NCBI GenBank assembly: GCA_016845105.1
Contig: JAERTF010000165.1
Location: forward strand, 1-64,000
Reading direction: 5' to 3'
DNA length: 64,000 bases
Origin: Bacteroidota bacterium
Lineage (GTDB): Bacteria; Bacteroidota; Bacteroidia; Bacteroidales; F082
The translations under genes were made by a program, and so were the position numbers. Under the pieces are notes generated by a model, which was not told where the DNA came from, did not search any database, and saw only the letters and a list, made by a program, of their open reading frames with translations. Shown piece by piece: positions 44,905 to 52,497 of the stretch. Each line of letters starts with the position of its first letter. Positions within the stretch are counted from its first letter, which is position 1.

Positions 44905-46731
44905 TTATGCTGAAACAACAATAGGAGCTAGTTTCCTACGTTTCTCAATTTCCATATAAAGGATATGCAAAGCTTGCTTACTTGCCTCAAGGTCACTAAT
45001 TATCTTTGTCTTAGTATCTTCAAACTTATCTTTCATTTCATCAAACAAACCTGAATAATAGTTGACACCTTCCTTAAGATTATTGGCAAATGTTAATAAG
45101 TATTTCTCTTGTTTAGTGGTTCTGGTAGCTCTCGTTTCGTCTATTTTATTCTTTAGATAATCTATATAAATACTAAGTTCTTTGATAAACATATTTGGTC
45201 GATCGGACCGTGATATAATATTTGCTCTTCCATATATATGGTCGATCATTTCTTTCAAACTTTTAATTTTTGAAAAATATGCCATATTTGGTCCTGGACA
45301 AACAGAAACCCCTTCACCCTCAACCTTTGTATCCAATTTATTTATTAGAAGAGTAGATGTACTTAAACCAACACAAATACATGATTTATCAACAATTTTA
45401 TTATAACCATCACGATGTTCTTCCACAGATAAGCCTTTGGCATCCAACTCTTTTATCTTCAACCTTTGATATCGATAAGAAGCAGTACAGATAGGTTTTT
45501 CAGTGAATTCAGTATTTGATGAAAGGAATTTTTTTGGGCACAAACTACCAGGTTTTCCCTTTTCCACTAAAGCAAGTTTTTCAATATCCTTTGTATTCCC
45601 ACGAAGACTATTAAATGGAACACCCAACGGAGAGATATTACTTAAATAAAGATCATCTTCTGATGATTCAGCCAATTCATTAAGTGTATAATCATCAACG
45701 TTTGAAACTTCTGGAACAAGTAAAAACGGGCTACCCCAACCTACGGAGTCCAATCCATAATGATCAATTAAAAACTGATGTTCTTCGGCAGTTCCAACAC
45801 CACCTTGTGCAGTAATCTTTAGTGGTAATACATTAGATGGAATGATTTTGTCTTTTTTGCCCAAAGCCCCAATCAATATTTCATGAATTGAATTAGTTAG
45901 ATTTGTTCTGTTTTCCTTAAACTCTGATAATATTGGCCCCATTAAAAAACCATCAGTAGCAAAAGCATGGCCACCACAATTAAGGCCCGATTCAATTCTA
46001 TATTCGCTAACCCATAAACCCTTTTTTGCAAAGAATTTTCCTTGAATTAGAGCGGATCTATAATCGCTAACTTTTAAGATTATCTTTTTCTTGATATCAC
46101 CATTCTTATCAGGATAAAAATCATCAAAGCTTTCCATATAGGAGTATAGCCTAGGGCTCATACCGGCTGAAATAACAACCGATGAGTTTAAATCACTGGT
46201 TGCAAAACCTCGTAAAGCAGCATGTGCATCATTAAACTCTATGGGTAATTTTTCACCATTTACATAGTTATCCTTATCAATCTTTGTCATGATGTTAACA
46301 TCAATACTCCCCATTGACAGATTTTTATTAAGCCATGTTTTAATTTCGTTAACATTAAAATACTTCTCAGTTAGTGCCTCAAACTCGCTTTTAAGCTCTG
46401 AGCCGTCAGGTAACATACTAAGATATTCTTTTATTTCATGACTTTTCTCAATGGTTGCATTCTTAAACTCATCAAATTTTTTTTCGGCCTGATCATTTAG
46501 CATATTCAAATATGAAGTAATCCTTTTGGCACGAAAATCCTCGAATTTTTCAGTTATCTCTTGATATGGTAATTCAAATTTTTCACTGTACATCTTCCTA
46601 AGCTTCTCAAGAAGAATATCATCAACTAAAGAAATAACAGAATCTATTCCAAGATGGCTAACTTTTAAAGGTGTATCCACTGTAAATCCAATTCCCATAA
46701 CGGGTATATGAAACGAATGTCTTTTGCTCAT
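44905..46731 (-). CDS. Unrecognised 608-residue protein, possible flavin TIM-barrel with cysteine cluster
   Basis: I do not recognise a characterised family. The N-terminus HIPVMGIGFTVDTPLKVSHLGIDS and the later segments GLNCGGHAFATDG (Cys252) and ITAQGGVGTAEEHQFLIDHYGLD resemble the substrate/FMN loops of TIM-barrel flavoproteins such as FabK, nitronate monooxygenase or the FMN domain of glutamate synthase. Cys398, Cys415, Cys451, Cys453 and Cys478 follow within 81 residues and could hold an Fe-S cluster. Residues about 40-130 and 510-600 are helical and charged, probably coiled coil. No signal peptide or membrane helix is seen, so it is cytoplasmic. A promoter box lies 94 bases upstream and a TfoX-like gene follows. 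An anaerobic oxidoreductase is a guess only. Confidence 0.6.
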   Translation of the reverse strand: MSKRHSFHIPVMGIGFTVDTPLKVSHLGIDSVISLVDDILLEKLRKMYSEKFELPYQEITEKFEDFRAKRITSYLNMLNDQAEKKFDEFKNATIEKSHEIKEYLSMLPDGSELKSEFEALTEKYFNVNEIKTWLNKNLSMGSIDVNIMTKIDKDNYVNGEKLPIEFNDAHAALRGFATSDLNSSVVISAGMSPRLYSYMESFDDFYPDKNGDIKKKIILKVSDYRSALIQGKFFAKKGLWVSEYRIESGLNCGGHAFATDGFLMGPILSEFKENRTNLTNSIHEILIGALGKKDKIIPSNVLPLKITAQGGVGTAEEHQFLIDHYGLDSVGWGSPFLLVPEVSNVDDYTLNELAESSEDDLYLSNISPLGVPFNSLRGNTKDIEKLALVEKGKPGSLCPKKFLSSNTEFTEKPICTASYRYQRLKIKELDAKGLSVEEHRDGYNKIVDKSCICVGLSTSTLLINKLDTKVEGEGVSVCPGPNMAYFSKIKSLKEMIDHIYGRANIISRSDRPNMFIKELSIYIDYLKNKIDETRATRTTKQEKYLLTFANNLKEGVNYYSGLFDEMKDKFEDTKTKIISDLEASKQALHILYMEIEKRRKLAPIVVSA

Positions 46732-46825
46732 TTTTCAGTTTATTAGTCTAGGAAATCTCTAATATTTAACTAATTACAATATTAATCGATAAAATAATAC
46801 TATCGCATTATCTATTACTAATCTA

Positions 46826-46833
46826 CAAAGATA
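46826..46833 (-). promoter_or_regulatory. TAnnTTTG promoter box for the 608-residue protein gene
   Basis: CAAAGATA on the plus strand reads TATCTTTG on the minus strand, 94 bases upstream of the ATG at 46731. Confidence 0.4.
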
Positions 46834-46914
46834 CAACAATTATGTACCCTAAAGTGTTATAGTTTCACAATTAATGGAAGATTGTGTATTTATAGTTGGT
46901 TTTGAATTAGCTTA

Positions 46915-47703
46915 CTATTTCTTAATGCTAACAAGAAAAGAACCAACTGCAGCCCAATATTCATCACCCCCTTGTTGTGATTTCCAAAGAGCTCTAGATC
47001 CATGATGTCCCCCACCTTCTGGCACGAAAATTATCTGGTTTTCATTCAGCTTAACATACTTAAAAAGTTCAGTAACTCCTTCAGCTTCTCTTTTTGACGA
47101 AGTAACAAACATGGGTTTCTCAAAACCAACTAATTTATCCATTGACGATCCTTTATACTCAGATAAATAATTACCCGGACTGAATGACACAACTGCCATT
47201 ACTTTTTCATTCTCAGATGCCAGATACAATGCTAAAGTTGATGAATAAGAACTTCCCCACAGAATTATAGGCTTTTCATATCGTTCAGCAGAATAGTTAA
47301 TAGCAGCTATAATATCCTGCTCTGCATCAATGTAATTGGTTTCTTTTCCAAGTTTTACTGCCCTATTGTATGTATTGTTTACCATATTGGCTATGGGGCC
47401 ACCAGACCTCTGATCGATGGCAATACAATTATAGCCCATCCTGTTCAATTCCTGTGCAATCCCCTCATATTCAAATTTATTGAACCTAGCCTGATGACAT
47501 AGTAGTATCACTGGTGAATCTTTGCTAATCTCATAAATATTTGCACTTATGATTAGGCTATCCAACGAAGCAAACTCAACCTGCAGTTTATCTTCATTTG
47601 ATAATTCATTATCCACAATGCGATTCCCACCTGGATCATTCTGCTTACAGCCAAATAAAATAATTGCATAAATTAAGATTAAAAATACATTATATTGTTT
47701 CAT
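46915..47703 (-). CDS. Alpha/beta-hydrolase lipoprotein
   Basis: A 262-residue hydrolase with a lipoprotein signal (lipobox LFGC at residues 16-19), so envelope anchored. The alpha/beta-hydrolase fold shows in SPVILLCHQARFNKFEYEGIAQELNRMGYNCIAIDQRSGG and the nucleophile elbow WGSSYSSTLALYLA (G-x-S-x-S). The catalytic histidine is probably in GGGHHGSRAL near the C-terminus. It resembles dienelactone-hydrolase-like and dipeptidyl-peptidase-like small hydrolases; the substrate is unknown. It follows the hpd genes on the same strand with an 89-bp gap and may or may not share their transcript. Confidence 0.78.
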   Translation of the reverse strand: MKQYNVFLILIYAIILFGCKQNDPGGNRIVDNELSNEDKLQVEFASLDSLIISANIYEISKDSPVILLCHQARFNKFEYEGIAQELNRMGYNCIAIDQRSGGPIANMVNNTYNRAVKLGKETNYIDAEQDIIAAINYSAERYEKPIILWGSSYSSTLALYLASENEKVMAVVSFSPGNYLSEYKGSSMDKLVGFEKPMFVTSSKREAEGVTELFKYVKLNENQIIFVPEGGGHHGSRALWKSQQGGDEYWAAVGSFLVSIKK

Positions 47704-47792
47704 ATTAACTATTTCAGTAGATAATCAAATTTCACTATTTCTTTAATACCATATCTATATGATGTTTGCTGATGATTTAGATAATTTCGACA

Positions 47793-48716
47793 CTAAAAAG
47801 GTGTTAAATGACCTGAATAACAAACAATACCAGCCGAAGTAAATACACCTTCAATTCTACTAATCTCCTCTTTGGATATAGTTATCGTATGATCCATTTC
47901 ATAGTCAAGTCCAAGCAATGTATACTTTTCTCTTCCAAGATGATGTAAAGGTAATATGTTCACTTCTTCAATATTATTCTTCATGAAAAAATTAAGATAA
48001 CCAGAAATGGCTTCATCTGTATTGTTATAACCTGGAATAACTGGAATTCTAACAACAATTTTTCCCAAGAACTCAGCTTTTAGCCTCTGAATATTTGATA
48101 CTATCTTCATGTTACCTGATCCGGTTTTAGCCTTATGTTCAGCAGAGTCAGGATGTTTGAAGTCAATAAATATCCAATCAACAAAAGGTAATACCCTACT
48201 AAAATTACTCCAGGGCAAATTACCACATGTTTCGATGGCAGTATGTATGTATGAATTATGACATTTCCGTAGAAATTCGTCCACAAAATCAATCTGCAAC
48301 AGTGGCTCACCCCCCGATAGGGTAACTCCACCATCCTTACCCCAATATTGTCTATCACGATTTACAATTTTTATCAAATCTGTTACACACATCTCTTTTG
48401 CGCTTTTACTTAGCGCTTTTGTATAACAGTTATTAATACATGAATACGAAGTGCAACTATCACAAATTCTTCTATCGATAATTAGTTTTTTGTTTTCAAT
48501 AGTTATTGCGCTAAAATTACAATCTGCAATGCAATTTCCATCTAAACGACAATTATCAACTCTGTAAAGTAGCTCTGGTTTCTTGCTAATACCTTCGGGG
48601 TTTGAACACCAGTTACAATTGAGAGTACAACCCTGCATAAATACTAGTGTACGACATCCGGGTCCATCATGAACCGACATCCCCTGAATATCAAAAATAT
48701 ATGCTTTGGGCTCCAC
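47793..48716 (-). CDS. hpdA: 4-hydroxyphenylacetate decarboxylase activating enzyme
   Basis: Radical SAM activase that abstracts hydrogen from the glycine of the HpdB decarboxylase. The 307-residue protein has the radical SAM motif Cys30-x3-Cys34-x2-Cys37 (CTLNCNWC) after SVHDGPGCRTLVFMQGC. A ferredoxin-like insert adds Cys56, Cys62, Cys66 and Cys85, Cys88, Cys93, Cys97, as in glycyl-radical activases with extra [4Fe-4S] clusters. The GGE-type motif is VTLSGGEPLLQ. The gene starts with GTG one base past the hpdC stop; the next in-frame ATG is at codon 13 and would remove part of the conserved N-terminus. Its place after hpdB and hpdC identifies its partner. Confidence 0.88.
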   Translation of the reverse strand: MEPKAYIFDIQGMSVHDGPGCRTLVFMQGCTLNCNWCSNPEGISKKPELLYRVDNCRLDGNCIADCNFSAITIENKKLIIDRRICDSCTSYSCINNCYTKALSKSAKEMCVTDLIKIVNRDRQYWGKDGGVTLSGGEPLLQIDFVDEFLRKCHNSYIHTAIETCGNLPWSNFSRVLPFVDWIFIDFKHPDSAEHKAKTGSGNMKIVSNIQRLKAEFLGKIVVRIPVIPGYNNTDEAISGYLNFFMKNNIEEVNILPLHHLGREKYTLLGLDYEMDHTITISKEEISRIEGVFTSAGIVCYSGHLTPF

Positions 48717-48717
48717 T

Positions 48718-48957
48718 TTAGTTCAAATGAAATTCAGCACATGTACTTGCATTCATTTGAGGATATGCATCGTATTTTTTCATGCAAATTCCCATGTTTT
48801 CAGCTGTTAATTCGAAATTTGAACAATACTCACACCTAGGTGCCAATTTAAAGTTTTCGCATGCATCATCATCCGCATTAATATTGCTCTTATCTCTTTT
48901 ACATATTCCCTTAAAAGCATCCACAGGAAGGTAATATATGCAATCCTTATGTTTCAT
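48718..48957 (-). CDS. hpdC: 4-hydroxyphenylacetate decarboxylase small subunit
   Basis: Small Fe-S subunit (79 residues) found specifically with 4-hydroxyphenylacetate decarboxylase, where it binds two [4Fe-4S] clusters and stabilises or regulates the complex. All eight ligands of the known subunit can be placed: His3, Cys6, Cys19 and Cys33 for one cluster, and Cys42, Cys45, Cys58 and Cys73 for the other. The N-terminus MKHKDC and the segment KGICKRDK fit the clostridial HpdC closely. Presence of this subunit distinguishes the system from phenylacetate decarboxylase, which lacks it. It sits between hpdB (49 bases upstream) and hpdA. Confidence 0.9.
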   Translation of the reverse strand: MKHKDCIYYLPVDAFKGICKRDKSNINADDDACENFKLAPRCEYCSNFELTAENMGICMKKYDAYPQMNASTCAEFHLN

Positions 48958-49006
48958 GTGATATATTTATTTGGTTTATTATTAGGATATAATAACTATT
49001 ATCAAA

Positions 49007-51688
49007 CTAAATCTCTTCGTATTCTGTTCTGGCAATAACCTCGTCTTGAATTTGCTTTCCAAGTTCAACCCAATATTGGGTAAACCCAGCCACACGAACC
49101 ATTAAACCTCTATATTTTTCTGGATTATTTTGTGCATCTTTCAGCATCCTCGAATCAACTATATTGAACTGGGCATGGAAAGCTCCTTTTCTAAGGTATG
49201 CTTTAATCATTTCAAGAAATTTTTTCGAACCTTCTCTACCAGAAACTACTGATGGATGGATCTTCATATTCAATTGTGAGTTTTGAGATAGTGCATGATT
49301 ATAACATGTTGCTGAGTTGAATAATGCATATGGCCCGTTTCTATCAGTTCCTGGATATGCCGATACTGATCCATCAGAGAATGTGGTTCCACTTAACCTA
49401 CCATCAGGTGTAGCAAGTGTAACAGCTCCCATAGGTGCATGGGTTGATACAGATATTTGACAAGAATACATTGGTTCATCATAAAGTGACTTATAGTTTT
49501 CACACATACTACTAAACCAATGTTGCCAATCTCTAAAAATATTATCCACGAAGCTATCATCATTACCATATTTTGGAGCATCCAAACATTGGGTATGTAT
49601 TTTTAGCCAATCTTCATATGTATCTTTTTTCTTTTGCTCAATTAAGCTATATGAGCCTATTTCTTGTGCCGTTAGATATCCAAAATTAGCATCGATGGCT
49701 TCCTTTAGTTTATCAATCGAGAAATTATTCTCCAGATATACATTTTTCTTTAATGACGCCAGTGAATTCGCCAGATTTACACCACCACATATCTCCACAT
49801 TAAAGGTTCGGTTATAACGACATCCCTTATTACTAATATCTTTTCCAACATCAAGACAATCAGGCTTTAACATGCTGTTTACTATGGAAGGTGAAACCTT
49901 TCCCCAAATGTCGTGTTGAATGTTATTTGTTAGAGTTAGAACCTCCACTGTGAGGCTAAAATAATCCTTAAAAACCTGCCAAAGTTCATCATATGAGGTC
50001 AACTTTTTGTTATGAGGAGGATAAACCATGCGACCAGTTCGTTTGTCGATTCCATTATAAAGAACTGCCTCAAGAACTTTTGGCAAGGAGATAAAATGAA
50101 CTCCAACACTTGTTGCTGGTGCAGACCCTCCTGGAATATAATGTGTTTCTCCATTAAACTCCAATGGCATCCAGCTTCCGGCTGATGTTTCCAAACATCC
50201 TCCAATTGACCATGCTCTTGCTTCTTCAAGTTGCATTCCTTCTTTTCGGAAGTTTTCGAGCAAAAACTCTATTGCAACTCTATTATTTACCCATGCCGGA
50301 TAACCTGTTCCTATTTTAGTTGTTTCAATTCCCTTTAGCAAAAATTCTTCGGGTAATTTTTCATCGTATAAGAGTGATAAAGTTGGCTGAGGAGTATCGC
50401 AGGTCATTGATGACTCTAGTATATGCATTTCTAAATCATTAGCAGCACTTTCATCATCTTTATTTAAGCCCCCGATACACAAATTATTAAATGTATTGCC
50501 ACTTAAAACTCCCCCAACAACTCCCATGGATGCAAAACAATCAATTTCTGTAAACTTCATTCGCATACATTCGAGTAATTCAATTGATGATTCTCGAGTT
50601 AGTTTTCCTTCATCCATATCTTTTTTCCAAAAAGGATAAAGCACCTGCCCAAGTCGACCTGGTGATAGTCCTGAAATGGCATCTTCATTAAGTACAGAAA
50701 TATGAAATATCCATATTAATTGTAGTGCATCACGAAAATCACGTGGGGGATTATTGCTTATCCAATCCAAACGATTAGCAATTTCAATATATTCGTCGGT
50801 TTGCTTTTTATCATCTTCTAAATCAGCCATAAACCTTGCTTCATTAGCATGATTTATTATCCATTTTTGAATACCATAAAGAACAGTTTCAACAGATTTA
50901 TAAAAGTAAATTCTATCCATATCAGGATATCCAGCCGAGCTATCTATTTTCGTGATGCAAATATCAATTATACCTTTAATACCATACTGTAAGGGATAAT
51001 AATAATTCATTACTTCTCGGCCTTGTGGCAATGTGTAACCTGAATCGAACATACAAATTACTGCACGCATTATTTCTTCCTTGGTATTATAACCTGGAAC
51101 CATCTGTTCATATTTATGACCAATATCATCAACTGACTTGTTGTACCACTTTTTTGCAATTTTCAGAAGCATAGGCATTTCTTCCTTTCGCATTCCAAAT
51201 TTTCCAGCAATTGACATCACATTTCCGATACTCTTTGTTACATTTCCACCACCCTGTCCCATGGTTGTAACCTCATCTGCACTTACTTTTCCTGCTTCTA
51301 GTGCTTCTTTATACATTTCATCTTCCTTGGCAAGAAAAAATGCCTCTGACAACCATGGCATTGGATATGAACCTCTTAGGTAGTTAGCCTTCCCCATTAC
51401 CAATAATTCTCCCGGGAAAATAGATGGCGTAAGGTGCTCAAATCCAGACCGTAGAGCCTCTGCTCTTCTAACAATAGAAACTTCTCCTTCTTTCTCCTCC
51501 CATTTTCGAGTATACCAATATGGAAATTCAATTGAGGCTGATGATTTAGTTTCAAAATAACGATTTCGTATTTTCTCTACCCTGTTGGTTGGTTTTTTGT
51601 TTACCTCTCTTTTCTTATCTACGTTTTTAGGTAGGGAACCATAGTAATTTGTAGTTGGGCACTGGAGGGTTTCGTTTGACTTTGACAT
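49007..51688 (-). CDS. hpdB: 4-hydroxyphenylacetate decarboxylase, glycyl-radical subunit
   Basis: Glycyl-radical enzyme converting 4-hydroxyphenylacetate, a tyrosine fermentation product, to p-cresol and CO2. With the ATG at 51688 the protein has 893 residues; the frame begins at a TTG at 51715. Seen: EFPYWYTRKWEEK, FGMRKEEMPMLLK, FDSGYTLPQGREVMNYYYPL and SVLNEDAISGLSPGR. The active-site loop GGCLETSAGSW carries Cys498 (thiyl radical) and Glu500, matching the Cys-x-Glu of HPAD. The radical loop RVAGFTQYW has Gly868. The 370-residue Cys-Gly spacing equals that of the clostridial enzyme (Cys503/Gly873, from memory). Overall similarity to clostridial HpdB is high along the whole length. Order hpdB-hpdC-hpdA is canonical. 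Confidence 0.9.
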   Translation of the reverse strand: MSKSNETLQCPTTNYYGSLPKNVDKKREVNKKPTNRVEKIRNRYFETKSSASIEFPYWYTRKWEEKEGEVSIVRRAEALRSGFEHLTPSIFPGELLVMGKANYLRGSYPMPWLSEAFFLAKEDEMYKEALEAGKVSADEVTTMGQGGGNVTKSIGNVMSIAGKFGMRKEEMPMLLKIAKKWYNKSVDDIGHKYEQMVPGYNTKEEIMRAVICMFDSGYTLPQGREVMNYYYPLQYGIKGIIDICITKIDSSAGYPDMDRIYFYKSVETVLYGIQKWIINHANEARFMADLEDDKKQTDEYIEIANRLDWISNNPPRDFRDALQLIWIFHISVLNEDAISGLSPGRLGQVLYPFWKKDMDEGKLTRESSIELLECMRMKFTEIDCFASMGVVGGVLSGNTFNNLCIGGLNKDDESAANDLEMHILESSMTCDTPQPTLSLLYDEKLPEEFLLKGIETTKIGTGYPAWVNNRVAIEFLLENFRKEGMQLEEARAWSIGGCLETSAGSWMPLEFNGETHYIPGGSAPATSVGVHFISLPKVLEAVLYNGIDKRTGRMVYPPHNKKLTSYDELWQVFKDYFSLTVEVLTLTNNIQHDIWGKVSPSIVNSMLKPDCLDVGKDISNKGCRYNRTFNVEICGGVNLANSLASLKKNVYLENNFSIDKLKEAIDANFGYLTAQEIGSYSLIEQKKKDTYEDWLKIHTQCLDAPKYGNDDSFVDNIFRDWQHWFSSMCENYKSLYDEPMYSCQISVSTHAPMGAVTLATPDGRLSGTTFSDGSVSAYPGTDRNGPYALFNSATCYNHALSQNSQLNMKIHPSVVSGREGSKKFLEMIKAYLRKGAFHAQFNIVDSRMLKDAQNNPEKYRGLMVRVAGFTQYWVELGKQIQDEVIARTEYEEI

Positions 51689-51791
51689 GATGATAAAATT
51701 TGGATCTATTAGCAAGCAGATTTAAAATGCTAAGATACAGATTCTAAATTAAAAAATAAATAGTTAAAAACTATTTCCAAGAAGTTATTTT

Positions 51792-52496
51792 CTAATCAAC
51801 ATCTTCTTTGTTTACTTTTCCTCTACCAATGGGAATATTTACTTTTACAAACAGGGAGCTATTTTTTGTTCCAGAAATATTTTTCACCACGTCAACAAAT
51901 CCATAGTAATACTTTATACCTATTGTCATTCCTGTACCTTTTCGTAGTTTATAACCAATACCACACATTGCACCAACATCAATCTTATTAATCTGGTCCT
52001 TGTTATAATCTCGAATTCGTGCATCAGCACCATCAATATTCGAATTGAATTCGACATTGGATCTATACATCAACCCTGCTTGAGTCCCTCCTTCTATATA
52101 AAAATGGTTACTTAATGTATAGCGCAGTAATATGGGAACCATGAAGTAGCTCAACCTTAAACGATAGTCTCCCGTGGTATCGAATTTTACAGTATTAAGT
52201 TCCTTTAGATCATTTGCCTTTAACTTATTTGCACCAAAGGTTGATTTAACTAATACTCCTGTGCTCAAAGAAATCTTATTCTTTAACCTGATATCGAAAT
52301 AAAAACCTAAGCCAAAGGTTTGAAGACTTCTTTTAGTTTCAAGTCCTGATACCTTTGACATATTTATACCGCCTTCTAATCCAAATTCAATGCCCGGACT
52401 ATTTAGTTTATCGCCAAATAACAATGAAATTAGAATTTGAGATTGTAGGCTAAAAGATATAATTAATGTAAAAACCAGTATTAATCCTTTTCTCAT
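51792..52496 (-). CDS. Outer-membrane beta-barrel protein, PorT-like
   Basis: A 234-residue secreted protein with a signal peptide (MRKGLILVFTLIISFSLQSQ) and the pattern of an eight-stranded barrel of the PorT/OmpX-like family common in Bacteroidota: GIEFGLEGGINMSKVSG, FGLGFYFDIRLKNKISLSTGVLVKS, LSYFMVPILLRYTLSNHFYIEGGTQAGLM and GIGYKLRKGTGMTIGIKYYYGFVDVV. It starts one base after the stop of the large mechanosensitive channel gene, so both are one transcript. Function unknown; it need not be the T9SS PorT itself, as many paralogues exist. Confidence 0.78.
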   Translation of the reverse strand: MRKGLILVFTLIISFSLQSQILISLLFGDKLNSPGIEFGLEGGINMSKVSGLETKRSLQTFGLGFYFDIRLKNKISLSTGVLVKSTFGANKLKANDLKELNTVKFDTTGDYRLRLSYFMVPILLRYTLSNHFYIEGGTQAGLMYRSNVEFNSNIDGADARIRDYNKDQINKIDVGAMCGIGYKLRKGTGMTIGIKYYYGFVDVVKNISGTKNSSLFVKVNIPIGRGKVNKEDVD

Positions 52497-52497
52497 A

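Noticed and set aside
49007-51688. Pyruvate formate-lyase or glycerol dehydratase
   Set aside because: The active-site loop has a single Cys in a Cys-x-Glu motif and an HpdC-type small subunit is encoded beside it, which fits HPAD and not PFL (double Cys) or glycerol dehydratase.
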